From positions 1 to 63,852 of the forward strand of contig JANXTT010000148.1 in NCBI GenBank assembly GCA_025352225.1: 63,852 nucleotides of DNA, given 5' to 3'. A program made the translations under genes and the position numbers. Positions 55,329 through 63,852 of the stretch are shown piece by piece. The stretch is from Mucilaginibacter sp. GTDB taxonomy: Bacteria > Bacteroidota > Bacteroidia > Sphingobacteriales > Sphingobacteriaceae. Position 1 is the first letter of the stretch, and every line of letters begins with the position of its first letter. The notes below the pieces were generated by a model, which saw only the letters and a list, made by a program, of their open reading frames with translations, did no database searches and was not told the origin of the DNA.

Positions 55329-55830
55329 TTAGTATTGACTATATGCCTTTTGATGTGCTTTTTTAATGTCATCTACCAATGATTCGGGCTTTAAAACTTT
55401 CACATTTTCTTCGAAGGACAACAATTCCATAACAAAGTCATGCGTAATGTGCATTTTAAGGCTTACCTGAAACTCCTCCGTATTTTTTACAATGTTTTGC
55501 GACTCGTGCAACGGCAAAGCCTCTATGTATTTACCCTGATGGGGATCGAATGATAAGAGTATTTCTTTTGGTTTTTGCCATTCAGACTTATAATACCGAA
55601 TGAATCCTTATAATTATCTTCGGGATTGTAGTTATCAGGGTATTTGAATTTTGCATTTGTGATTTCCAGTATGGATAAGCGATCAAGAGCGAAACTTTTG
55701 ATCTGTTCATCCTTGTTATCCTTTGCCAGTATGTATCAACGGTTTTTAAATTCTTTTAAAGCATAAGGGGGAACAAGTCTCTTCGCGGGTTTATCATCCC
55801 AAAACTTTTGATACGTAAACCTGATTTTCT
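55329..55830 (-). pseudogene. WYL-domain transcriptional regulator, decayed
   Basis: Reading down from about 55828 the frame gives KIRFTYQKFWDDKPAKRLVP, ALKEFKNR and then a TGA (55736-55738) where Trp of the WYIL motif belongs. It continues YILAKDNKDEQIKS, FKYPDNYNPEDNYKDSFG, then a 1-nt frameshift near 55600, then WQKPKEILLSFDPHQGKYIE and the annotated C-terminus (LPLHESQNIV...KAYSQY). WYL proteins regulate defence operons. The N-terminal HTH is missing because the gene is cut where the 137-aa gene begins. It is dead. Confidence 0.78.
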
Positions 55831-55832
55831 AA

Positions 55833-56246
55833 ATGATTTTTTATAGCATGTCCCAGTCCAGTCAAATTTCATCCGTTATAAAAAAATGGAGTGATAAAAC
55901 TTTGATTACTAAAGCCAGCGATATTTATCTTGATTTAAAAACGAAAGATGATGGTTTTATCGCAATGTATAAAGCTGTTATCGCAAATCCTAAGCAAGCA
56001 AAAAAAGACACTGTCAATTTGAGGCAAAAAATCAACGATGTATTGACCGAACAAAATAAGCTTATTTCGTTATACAAGGAGAATTATCAAAAACAGGGTT
56101 TCGGTGCTTCTTTTACGCCACCAACTTGGTTGAGCATTATAGGAACTATTGCAGGGACTTTATACGAAGAAATTCAAAAGGCATCGAAGGCAAAAAAGGA
56201 AGAAATGAAAGCTCAAGTTGATGCTGCTGTCTTAAAGTCTTGGTAA
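55833..56246 (+). CDS. Hypothetical protein, about 132-137 aa
   Basis: No family recognised. The protein is lysine-rich and mostly helical, with a short hydrophobic stretch TPPTWLSIIGTIAGTLYEEI near the C-terminus. The second ATG at 55848 (MSQSSQ) is an alternative start. It has no same-strand neighbour and interrupts the WYL gene at its 5' end, so it may be a recent arrival with an unlinked role. Confidence 0.5.
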   Translation: MIFYSMSQSSQISSVIKKWSDKTLITKASDIYLDLKTKDDGFIAMYKAVIANPKQAKKDTVNLRQKINDVLTEQNKLISLYKENYQKQGFGASFTPPTWLSIIGTIAGTLYEEIQKASKAKKEEMKAQVDAAVLKSW

Positions 56247-56458
56247 CGTTTTAATCGCATTTCAAATCAACTATTTACTAAAAGTTAAAAGAGACTGTGT
56301 TTATTAAGATTAAACCTTTAGAACGCGGATTCGGCAGGGCTCCCGATTAACTATTTTTTGATTAAAGCCGATTATCTTCCACATTTGAATTGAAAAGCAC
56401 ATAGTAATTCGAAACAACATTTTCTAAATAGTCTATAGTCGGTTGAATGGGGTCCGAA

Positions 56459-56773
56459 TTAAGCGACCGAAACTGCTGGCTTTTTTAAAGCTGTATATCC
56501 GTTTAACATAAAATGATGAAATAGATTATCTTTTTCTGTGAAATAATCTCCATTGTGCAGGAATTCAATTTTGCCGTTGTCAAAAATGATTTTCACTGAC
56601 ACTTCTCTGTGACTTTCTGCAACACTATCTTTTGCGTTTTGCAGTAGTTCCCAAGCCCACCGCCCAAAATTGGTTTGCACAGTCATTTCCAAATCATGCA
56701 GTCGCTTTATTATTTTGTCTGCTATCGATCTGTTGCCATCCTCTTTACGGCCTTCTTCTATTGATTGGATCAT
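56459..56773 (-). pseudogene. N-terminal fragment of sacsin/HSP90-type ATPase
   Basis: The 104-codon frame has the GHKL N box WAWELLQNAKDS and the FLHNGDYFTEKDN segment of sacsin-like ATPases, which normally exceed 600-1000 aa and occur in some defence loci. After residue about 90 the sequence loses similarity and stops. No downstream portion was found, so this is a truncated remnant. It has the same orientation as the WYL remnant. Confidence 0.65.
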
Positions 56774-56947
56774 TTTCTTGGTAGATAAAGTGAGATTCTA
56801 ATGAACCAGCCCCACCTGATTGCAGTGCTTAACTTATATAGTAAAAATGCTAAAACATATCAGTTCGCTTTAGTTTGATATCTGTCTTAACATATAGAAT
56901 ATTTGATGGTAAGCATCAATATTGAAAACTCCCTGGTACATTCTATG

Positions 56948-57985
56948 CTAACTTTCGATTTCGTAATAAATTTTGTAAAATTTACGTCCATCCGGTTCAG
57001 TTCCCTGTTCGATTAACTTTCGATTACCCTTAATGTAGATATCGAAATTCCTATCCAATTTGAGGACGTTTTTAAACACCTTCGCTTGCTTTTTAACTGC
57101 TTGTTCCGAAATTTCGAAACGGTCCATTAGTTCAACCTCATTTTCAACACGATAATTGCTGTCAAACTTTCGAAATGATTCAATTACATCAGTATTGTTG
57201 AATACTTCTTTTTCAAACTCTTGTTTATCGAAGGCATCATGCGATTTGAAGTATTCTACTGAACGACTTAAAAAGCCAATTTGATCAGTTTTTGATATTT
57301 CAAAATCCTCAGGCAGTTGATTAGTTACAAACTTTTTTGCAATTGACAAGAACTCATTTGTTTGATGAAATTCGTTTCTTATTGGCTGAATACTAAAAAA
57401 ATCATCTCGCCAATATTGTGCTTCGGAACTACGATTCGTTTGGTCAACAATTGCCGCAACGAAGCCCTTTACTAAATCAATATTGAAAATTATACATCCT
57501 TTATCGAGTTTATCAATATTGATTCCCTTTTCCGCATGCAAATCAAAACCTTCACCAGAAGGCGTTATTTTTAAAATGGTTTCTTTGGTTTCCGATTTTA
57601 TGAATACAACTGCATCTGTAGTTACTCCCTCAACCTCACAGTCCCTAATATAAAGCATGCATAATTCGCCGCCCTTTATCTTTGGATGCGTGCTTTTGTC
57701 ATATAAATATCTTGCGCAATTGTGGGATTGCTCAACGAACGATAAAGGGTTGTCAAAGATTTTCTTTACAAATTGGTAAACTGGATTTAAGTCCAGTGTC
57801 GGAACAAAATGAAAGTTAAATAATTCTTCATATTTGAAGTTGCTGGAAATCAGTTGAATAAGTTCTTGTTCAATATCTCCATAATCTGTCAACGAATCTG
57901 CAAAACGTGTTCCCTCATCGTTTACCTTATTACCAACTTTATGAATTACTAATTTACTTATCGATCCTAACTTTATTTTTTGCAT
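56948..57985 (-). CDS. NdpA/YejK-like nucleoid-associated protein in the ABC-3C operon
   Basis: The 345-residue protein resembles the 37-kDa nucleoid-associated protein family (NdpA/YejK): ISKLVIHKVGNKVNDEG at the start, a region DFFSIQPIRNEFHQTNEFLS, and a C-terminal domain with FEISEQAVKKQAKVFKNVLK. Family members bind DNA or RNA polymerase. Its ATG shares bases with the stop of the DUF3732 gene (TAATG), so it is part of that operon. A DNA-binding partner of the ABC-3C system is a sensible reading. Confidence 0.75.
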   Translation of the reverse strand: MQKIKLGSISKLVIHKVGNKVNDEGTRFADSLTDYGDIEQELIQLISSNFKYEELFNFHFVPTLDLNPVYQFVKKIFDNPLSFVEQSHNCARYLYDKSTHPKIKGGELCMLYIRDCEVEGVTTDAVVFIKSETKETILKITPSGEGFDLHAEKGINIDKLDKGCIIFNIDLVKGFVAAIVDQTNRSSEAQYWRDDFFSIQPIRNEFHQTNEFLSIAKKFVTNQLPEDFEISKTDQIGFLSRSVEYFKSHDAFDKQEFEKEVFNNTDVIESFRKFDSNYRVENEVELMDRFEISEQAVKKQAKVFKNVLKLDRNFDIYIKGNRKLIEQGTEPDGRKFYKIYYEIES

Positions 57986-59859
57986 TATTTTTCTTTGTAA
58001 ATATCTTTTGGAATCAGTCCATTGCCATTTATAAACCTATCTACTGTATGGAAATAATTGAGCTTTTCGCCACTTGTCCAGTAGGTTTCAGGCGCATGTT
58101 CGACCATAAAAATTTGAAATGAATTCTTTTTTTCTTCTACTATGTTTTGAACAAATGAATTGATTAGAGAGAATGCGTCCATGAGTTTTGTCTTATCTTC
58201 ATTCCCTATATTGTCAGCATCCGCATAATAGGGTATACTTGGTTGATCAATGAAAAGAAATTGAGGGACGTGAGGTTGTTCTACCTTAATCATATGTTCG
58301 TGCAAACCGAGATAAAAACAAAGATGCATCATCATATAATTTGATTTACTTCCAACATTTTCAAGAGGAAACATTTGACCTTCCGGTAAAAGCTGCAGAA
58401 CCATATCTGTACTATTAAAAATTGTTTTTGCGTTGCCGTAAGATGGTAGTGAACGCAGCCTGTCATAATTGCGCTGAATGCTTGCATTAAGCTGTTCCTT
58501 CATACTGGCTTTTATTTCACGATTATCCTCCGGTATCCTTTCCAATGTGCTTCTTTCAATATTAAGTTGATTTAATTTAATCGAATCTATCGGTTTGGGA
58601 GCCTCACGCTTTAAAAGCTGTTCATAGGCATTTTTTAGTTCTCCCAACCGCAAAAAACGTTGAGCTTCCGGTGGGATCTCCTTATTCATTGTATTAAGTT
58701 GCATAATCCGAGCATCAATCTCTTTTAACTCAGATTGAAGGGCTTTGGTGTCTCCAGTCACTTTCACTGGTTCTTCTACGCGCTTTGAGAGGTTATCTCT
58801 TATCTGCCTAAGCGATGCTTCTAGAGAATCTACAAATATTTTTGTCTCATAAGATTCAACTAGTTGTTCTGCTAAGTTTTCGTTAAGATGTACTATAGGT
58901 TGCAAACTATCAGCACATTTATTTAAGGTACGTTTGTAATGTTCAAATTCGTTTTTATAGCGGCTCAGTGCATTTAGCTGTGCTTTTACAGATACTTTTT
59001 GTATGTTAAGCCTATCTATTTCTGCAAAGGCCGCGCTATTATCTACAATTTTTTTGCTTTCGGCAACAACTGAATTTAAAATTTTAAGCATATCTTCTAT
59101 GGATTCAGGTTGCTCCTCAAATGAGACAAAACCAAATTCTTTGGATCTTGCTAATAGTAACCTTGTTTGCGCATTAAACTCTTGTTGTGACTTGTAATTG
59201 TCTTTTTCGCTTTTCTCAATCTTTCTAATTTCAGCGCTTATCTGGGTTAATCTTTCTTTTGCTTTGATGTTATCCATATCATTTACTCCGATAACCAAGT
59301 CGAAAATATGCGATAACGCATTTTCATATTCATCCTTTCCGTAAAAGGTAGTATCAAAATAAGTTCTAGACGTACCAATAATATCTTCAGTTAATGCATT
59401 GAACAATAAAAAATAGCGATAAGACAAATTAAAGCTTGTGCGGCCTTGGGACTTGCCATGTGGAAACCTTAAAGCGTCCGAGACGCCAAATTCCAGATCG
59501 AGTATTGACTTGGCCTCGGCGACATCTATGTTTGCAACTACTGCCTCTGGAAAGTATCCTTCTGCAAAATAAATATCTGAAGATGGTGTTCTTAACGTGG
59601 GCGATTTTCGCACTATGGAAATCTGTTTATCACCAATTGTAAAATTTACGCCAAACCAGTGCACAGTTTCAATAATACTATTGGCGATGTTGATGTTACC
59701 AGATAGCAGACAATAATCTATAATACTCCAAAAACTTGTTTTTCCAGTAGTTGCTCCGCCGGTAATTACATTGACTTTGTTAGGTAAAAAATGATAGCTT
59801 TTAGGGAAAGCATCTTCATCTTTAAACCATAGCTTGATTTCATGTAAAATAAATTTCAT
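57985..59859 (-). CDS. DUF3732 ABC-type ATPase of an ABC-three-component system
   Basis: The 624-residue protein is an SMC/Rad50-like ATPase. The Walker A GGATTGKT is at about 34-41; a long coiled coil covers about 180-470; the ABC signature-like region lies near NVGSKSNYMMMHL; Walker B is FLFIDQPS (about 545) with Gln in place of the usual Glu, as is normal in DUF3732; and the H-loop is MVEHAPE. Such ATPases with a middle component and an effector form ABC-3C conflict systems. It overlaps the middle-component gene by 4 nt. Confidence 0.86.
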   Translation of the reverse strand: MKFILHEIKLWFKDEDAFPKSYHFLPNKVNVITGGATTGKTSFWSIIDYCLLSGNINIANSIIETVHWFGVNFTIGDKQISIVRKSPTLRTPSSDIYFAEGYFPEAVVANIDVAEAKSILDLEFGVSDALRFPHGKSQGRTSFNLSYRYFLLFNALTEDIIGTSRTYFDTTFYGKDEYENALSHIFDLVIGVNDMDNIKAKERLTQISAEIRKIEKSEKDNYKSQQEFNAQTRLLLARSKEFGFVSFEEQPESIEDMLKILNSVVAESKKIVDNSAAFAEIDRLNIQKVSVKAQLNALSRYKNEFEHYKRTLNKCADSLQPIVHLNENLAEQLVESYETKIFVDSLEASLRQIRDNLSKRVEEPVKVTGDTKALQSELKEIDARIMQLNTMNKEIPPEAQRFLRLGELKNAYEQLLKREAPKPIDSIKLNQLNIERSTLERIPEDNREIKASMKEQLNASIQRNYDRLRSLPSYGNAKTIFNSTDMVLQLLPEGQMFPLENVGSKSNYMMMHLCFYLGLHEHMIKVEQPHVPQFLFIDQPSIPYYADADNIGNEDKTKLMDAFSLINSFVQNIVEEKKNSFQIFMVEHAPETYWTSGEKLNYFHTVDRFINGNGLIPKDIYKEK

Positions 59860-60308
59860 AACTGGATTTTTAAAGTTTGATATAGTTGTACGGTACTTAG
59901 ATTTGCTACCAATGTTAAGAAATTTGGTATGGCTTGCTGAATAGAATTAAATCTATTTCCAAAGTCAGCCTCGCTAAGATCTAATGTTGAATTATCTATA
60001 ATGTGGTTTCCAATCGTTATCTGACGACTTTTACTAAGTAACAACAATGAGTTTATAGAAACAGGAAGTAATGCAAGATAACGCTTATTGAACGATGTAA
60101 ATAACCTTCTCTCTTCGCTAATCAACTCGCGCAATCCACCAATAGATGGAGAGTAGTTTTTGAGGTAAGTTACTGTCTTATCATCAAGCAAGAATGGTAA
60201 TATTAAACATGACCTCGCTATGTCCATAGATCCCACCTTTTTTAACACGGAAAGAAAAACGCAGCTAGAAATAGCCTCATTATTATAAGTGTAGTAAATT
60301 TCCTTCAT
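59856..60308 (-). CDS. ABC-3C system middle component
   Basis: The 150-residue helical protein matches the ABC-3C middle-component pattern: YNNEAISSCVFLSVLKKVG, ARSCLILPFLLDDKTVTYLK, RRLFTSFNKRYLALLPVSIN and a C-terminal TLVANLSTVQLYQTLKI. It bridges the effector and the DUF3732 ATPase. It overlaps both neighbours by 4 nt, so all are one transcript. Confidence 0.82.
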   Translation of the reverse strand: MKEIYYTYNNEAISSCVFLSVLKKVGSMDIARSCLILPFLLDDKTVTYLKNYSPSIGGLRELISEERRLFTSFNKRYLALLPVSINSLLLLSKSRQITIGNHIIDNSTLDLSEADFGNRFNSIQQAIPNFLTLVANLSTVQLYQTLKIQL

Positions 60309-61534
60309 TGCCGCTGATATTTATTTTGCCAGTTCAAATGCCACCCAAGTTCTAATTTATCCGATAGGGTGTAATAATGTCCATTACTGAAATCAATACC
60401 CAGTTTTCCCTCGAGTATATCAAGATCTTGTTCTCGTAAATAATCTATTATTTCCAAAGCTGCCAGTCGAATATCCGCTTCAAGTTGATCCAGCGGAGTT
60501 CCATCCGCAAGTTGCCTATTAATGTTGCGATATTTAGCGGAAAACTTATTTTTCCAGATTATGATTGCATTTTCATCGCACTTTTTACTTTCCTCAGGAA
60601 ATAATAAGTTTTCATCGACCCAGTAAGTGAAGTGATTTATAACCTTCAACATTTGTTCGGTATAAGCCATTACTTGCTTTGAACCTGGTGAAATTTCGCC
60701 AATGTCGATTAATTGCCTGATAAAGGCTTGAGATTCCAAGTCTTCTGGGAGCAAGATTGGGAATTCCCTTCTCGGCAATGGTCTTTCTGCATAAGCAATC
60801 TGAAAACAACGACCAAAACGTGTATTAAAATCGTCAAAAGATATTTCGAATTTATTCCTGTCCTTAATATCCAGATACTTTGCGGTCTGCATATTGCTAT
60901 ATAGACTATCAAAAATACTGTCAGCGATTGCTTTTGTTCTCGCGGTTTTCATAAGCCTATTTTTTATTTTGGAAATCAAATCATCGACTCCTGTTTCGAT
61001 TGTTATATTTGACATAAAGACTTTCAAGTATTTAGCTTTAAGACCAGCTATGTGCTTTAAGTAAACTTGAAGTGTCTTGTCAGTTGTCTTTTTCCAAAGT
61101 TCTTTTAACTTATCTGTAACGTGAGTGAGGTTTCCATCCACCTTATAAGCAGATAGAGCATTGATGAATTCATTAGAATTCTCATTTTTGTTAGTAAATA
61201 ATAAAAATGAATTAATTTCTAAGAACGCTTTCGGATCGTTTTCAGCCTCAATCATACTTACCCAATTGCTAATCGTCTTCCATAAATCGGAGTCTAACGA
61301 TGTCAAATTCTGTGTTTCACCTGCATTATTAGTCTGAATTGAATGCTTACCCTGATATAGGATTATGGAACCATCGTTCTTTTGAATGTGAACATCTTCT
61401 TTAACTTCGAAGCCTATAGTGTCTCCATGAGAAAGATCAAGCGCGAGATACATGAAAAAGTAAAACTGGTAATCATAGCCTATTGCATTGGCACCGGCAG
61501 TGTGTTGTTGCTGAACAGAAATATTACTGGTCAT
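60305..61534 (-). CDS. ABC-3C effector with DUF4297/Cap4-like PD-(D/E)XK nuclease domain
   Basis: The 409-residue protein begins with GANAIGYDYQFYFFMYLALD and carries a nuclease-like core: E43 and D47 in FEVKEDVHI, and Q61 and K63 in LYQGKHSIQ (QxK variant). That is the layout of DUF4297 dsDNA nucleases. The C-terminal part (about 260-409) is helical and resembles ABC-3C C-terminal domains that contact the middle component. It is the first gene of a minus-strand operon; a -7-like TATATTTG lies at 61581-61574. Metal-dependent DNA cleavage is expected but untested. Confidence 0.82.
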   Translation of the reverse strand: MTSNISVQQQHTAGANAIGYDYQFYFFMYLALDLSHGDTIGFEVKEDVHIQKNDGSIILYQGKHSIQTNNAGETQNLTSLDSDLWKTISNWVSMIEAENDPKAFLEINSFLLFTNKNENSNEFINALSAYKVDGNLTHVTDKLKELWKKTTDKTLQVYLKHIAGLKAKYLKVFMSNITIETGVDDLISKIKNRLMKTARTKAIADSIFDSLYSNMQTAKYLDIKDRNKFEISFDDFNTRFGRCFQIAYAERPLPRREFPILLPEDLESQAFIRQLIDIGEISPGSKQVMAYTEQMLKVINHFTYWVDENLLFPEESKKCDENAIIIWKNKFSAKYRNINRQLADGTPLDQLEADIRLAALEIIDYLREQDLDILEGKLGIDFSNGHYYTLSDKLELGWHLNWQNKYQRQ

Positions 61535-62199
61535 GTGAGATAATCAATTCAAGATTTAGATTAATATGATTAACAAATATATTATAAAACCCTTGTCTAT
61601 CATTATCAACCTCCTCCAATCGAAATAATATTTACCGGTTAGAAGATCTTTACCTCATTATTGGGTTATTAAAGACGCCAATAGCGGTAAATTTTGTTAA
61701 AAGCATTTTAAAACTCACCTTACATACTATAATATATCTAACTTGAGCTTAACCTTAAATTAAATCGCTTTTGATAACAATTAATTATTTCAAACTCCAA
61801 GTTTTTTGATAATATAATTGGGAATTATGCCCAGTTGAGACAATTTAGTATAGTCAGTCTATCTAAGAATTCCGACTAAATCGGAATTTAACCACAATGC
61901 TAAAATGCTATCAGTTTTAAATCTTCCAAGAAATAGTTCGAGAATTGCCCAGTAAGGGCTACTTTTAAGAATAATGCAATTTTGGCAATTTTACCCGAAA
62001 AACAGTTCGATTTCGACTGAAGGTATACCGAAATCAGATTGCAAACAACTCATTTTCAGACACATGTATAAATCGCCAATTTATACATAGTTGAAGTTTT
62101 ATAATTATCGGATTTTATAAGGTTCAAATCGGTCATTATGCCAATTAGCGTCTTGGTTAGATTCATAGTGCGAAAATTGCCCGTTAGGGTTCAAATCCG
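61535..62199. other. 665-nt gene-free region with a hairpin and diverged repeats
   Basis: No frame is convincing. AATTCCGA and TCGGAATT (61868-61888) form a short hairpin. Three diverged copies of a GAAATTGCCCAGTAAGGG-like sequence occur at 61821-61838, 61941-61958 and 62172-62189. Their role is unknown; they may be binding sites or remnants of mobile DNA at the island edge. Confidence 0.5.
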
Positions 62200-62259
62200 T
62201 TGTCGCTCAATAAACGCACTTGGCTCACGCCTGTAAATGAGTGTTACGGCCAATCCAAA

Positions 62260-62670
62260 TTGCTTTATTTCAGAACGGTTATTATGCAGGACCGCGAAAG
62301 CCTGTCTATCAACCGGCAGGACAACTCCATTTCACGCTCCAAACAATTGGAATCAGCTATCCCGCCATCATGTATCTCCACATTCAGTTCTGGTGAATTC
62401 GTCGGTATGGTTTCCGACACCCCCGACCAACCCATCGATCTCAATGTTTTCCATGCCCACATCATCAACGATACGACTGCGCTCAATAGCGAAGACAAAG
62501 CTATCAGCCTAACCCGAATGTCTACCCGGTAGCGCCGGAAACCATCCAACACAGCTATGAACAAATCAAACAAGACATCCAGGACCTGCCCACCTCCGAA
62601 ATGCAGTCCATGCTCAGCGACCCGCCCGCATGCACTTGATCATCAACAAACCAAAATAATCATCATCGAT
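62260..62670 (+). pseudogene. TraG/VirD4-type coupling-protein remnant
   Basis: One frame contains the C-terminal signature of Bacteroidota conjugation coupling proteins (MobC/TraG): AIPPSCISTFSSGEFVGMVS, DTPDQPIDLNVFHAHIINDT. After the frame is lost near 62520 a second frame gives VYPVAPETIQHSYEQIKQDI and a third a short IINKPK end. Only the C-terminal part is present and it is frameshifted, so the gene is dead. It marks a former conjugative element. Confidence 0.7.
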
Positions 62671-62777
62671 TGGTTTAAATCTTAAAGGGCAATATGGAAA
62701 GAAAAGATTCTTTGATGTCTAACTCTCTTTGTAATTAATTTGGTTTTGCTTACCTTTTAATCACCAAAACTTTAGCC

Positions 62778-63603
62778 ATGTCAACATTCAAAAATCTCTT
62801 ATTTTTTATCCTTCTGCCTTTCACAGTGAATGCGCAGCACCTTAAAGAGCCACTGTTGGGCATGTCAAATACTATTCTTATTTGGGCACTTATTTCAACA
62901 TGTACGTAGGCAACAGAGTTCCATTTACCGACATAGAAACTCCAGGAGCTAACAATACAGTTTTAAAAGGTAAATTTTTAATTGATTTTGGTACAGATAC
63001 AACAGTCATTGACTTGCGGGGCTTCCCCCGCGATACCGTCACCTTGTCAAGTAATAACCAATATTCATTGACCATGGTCAACGGCCCCTTCAAATGTTTA
63101 CTGTTTCCACAATACTTCAATGTTCAACCTTGCGGAAATATCGCCGCAAACGGCATAAGGGAAGCTGGTATCATTGAACAGATGCGTTATCACAACTTAT
63201 CGTCACACTAGATTACAAAAATTCACGGTTTATACGATTTGGGATACCACTTACTTGGGCAAGCCAGACACCTTAAGTAAACACGGATTTGTTAGCGGTT
63301 TCTACGACCGGATATTACAAAAACCACTTGTCTTCCGTACCAAATCATAACAATGATCCGACTATTCCAATTACCATTGGAAATGAAATCGATTCCGCGC
63401 GTGCAGTTGCCTGGATGGACACCGGCTATGATGACCGCTGTACGCTCGACCATACCGATGGGGGTACTTATTATACGCATATCGTTAATATCAATAAAGC
63501 CTATTTAGCACATTTGCAAACTAAAGGCATTGATATTGTCGTGAATAAGCAGAGCTATTATACCTTGGAAAGGAACGCTATTTTCTACAAGTCGGAGAGG
63601 TGA
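62778..63603 (+). pseudogene. Exported aspartic-protease-like protein, frameshifted
   Basis: An ATG at 62778 starts a signal peptide (FFILLPFTVNAQ). A frame change near 62860 leads to YYSYLGTYFNMYVGNRVPF and FLIDFGTDTTVID, reminiscent of the first lobe motif of pepsin-like proteins. Another change near 63180 leads to ALSQLIVTLDYKNSRFIRFG, a stop near 63270, and then AVAWMDTGYDD, a DTG motif that could be the second lobe. At least two shifts and a stop make the gene non-functional. Assignment to the retropepsin-like family is tentative. Confidence 0.5.
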
Positions 63604-63852
63604 TGTCCCAAACTGCTACCAGGCTTTTATGCACCTTGTAAATGATTGAAATTCAGCACAAATAGAGATATAAGTGTAGCTCAGGTGGGAATAATGATCC
63701 AAAGGAAACGAGGCAGGTTTTATAGGGTACCGGAATCACTGAACGTTTTTCGTTCAAAGAGTTTTGTGAGAAGATCAGGCCAATCCCCTTAAAATAGACG
63801 GGATATTAGACGAACCCGGAGTAATAACTCGTTTCCATTACTATTAAGTTAG
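63604..63852. other. Window end, no recognisable feature
   Basis: Short frames only, no family or RNA recognised on either strand. Confidence 0.4.

Noticed and set aside
62184..62200. GGTTCAAATCC T-loop-like sequence as a tRNA
   Set aside because: The flanking bases do not form the T stem and no anticodon or acceptor arm is found.

Overview
The window reads as a chromosomal segment of a Bacteroidota bacterium, most likely a Sphingobacteriaceae member (Mucilaginibacter/Pedobacter-like). Grounds: AT-rich intergenic DNA, Bacteroidota-type promoters (TTTG, about 20 nt, TAnnTTTG), few Shine-Dalgarno sequences, and typical families (WbqC, MscS with signal peptide, DUF3347, HYC_CC_PP, GH78 rhamnosidase, monofunctional LysC beside LysA). 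This assignment is inferred from gene content.

Region 1 (1-34.7 kb) is ordinary chromosome. It opens with the frameshifted C-terminus of a sigma-54 activator, then a kdp potassium-transport operon (kdpF-A-B-C, a KdpD-type sensor lacking a kinase, and a separate histidine kinase) with a sigma-54-like -24/-12 element upstream. Next come a decayed lipoprotein, guaB, a GH78 rhamnosidase, GNAT, DinB, a ribD-yigZ-mgtE-bioB run, prmC, xerD, aroQ, an MscS channel, a glycosyltransferase/acyltransferase pair, wbqC, msrA, an MBL hydrolase, a GH1 glycosidase, lysC-lysA and a phosphohexomutase.

Region 2 (34.7-42.6 kb) is accessory. An IS982-type transposase remnant abuts a truncated DUF1573 gene. A TetR-controlled run (TetR, ABM, GNAT, DinB) carries two matching palindromic operators. 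A copper/periplasm operon follows (HYC_CC_PP, two DUF3347 proteins, a haem-binding-domain protein, and a multicopper oxidase fused to an outer-membrane-barrel-like C-terminus).

Region 3 (42.6-63.8 kb) is a defence island framed by mobile-element debris: a dead tyrosine-integrase gene at 43 kb, a tRNA-3'-end-like scar at 55.1 kb and a TraG coupling-protein remnant at 62.3 kb. It holds three intact modules. (a) A six-gene operon at 44.6-48.8 kb: DUF6088/AbiEi-like regulator, OGG-like HhH-GPD glycosylase, a 110-aa Gly-rich protein, a PfkB-nucleoside deoxyribosyltransferase fusion, a QueC-like enzyme and a SagB-like flavoenzyme. It lacks a CD-NTase and TGT, and is the best candidate here for an undescribed nucleobase-based conflict system. 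(b) A type II-short CBASS (CD-NTase, E2-like, S-4TM pore) divergent from an operon of sigma factor, small protein, ImmA/IrrE protease and Mrr-like nuclease, with a second CD-NTase-like gene convergent to it. (c) A four-gene ABC-three-component system (DUF4297/Cap4-like nuclease, middle component, DUF3732 ATPase) ending in an NdpA-type nucleoid protein. Decayed WYL-regulator and sacsin/HSP90-type ATPase genes lie between (b) and (c).
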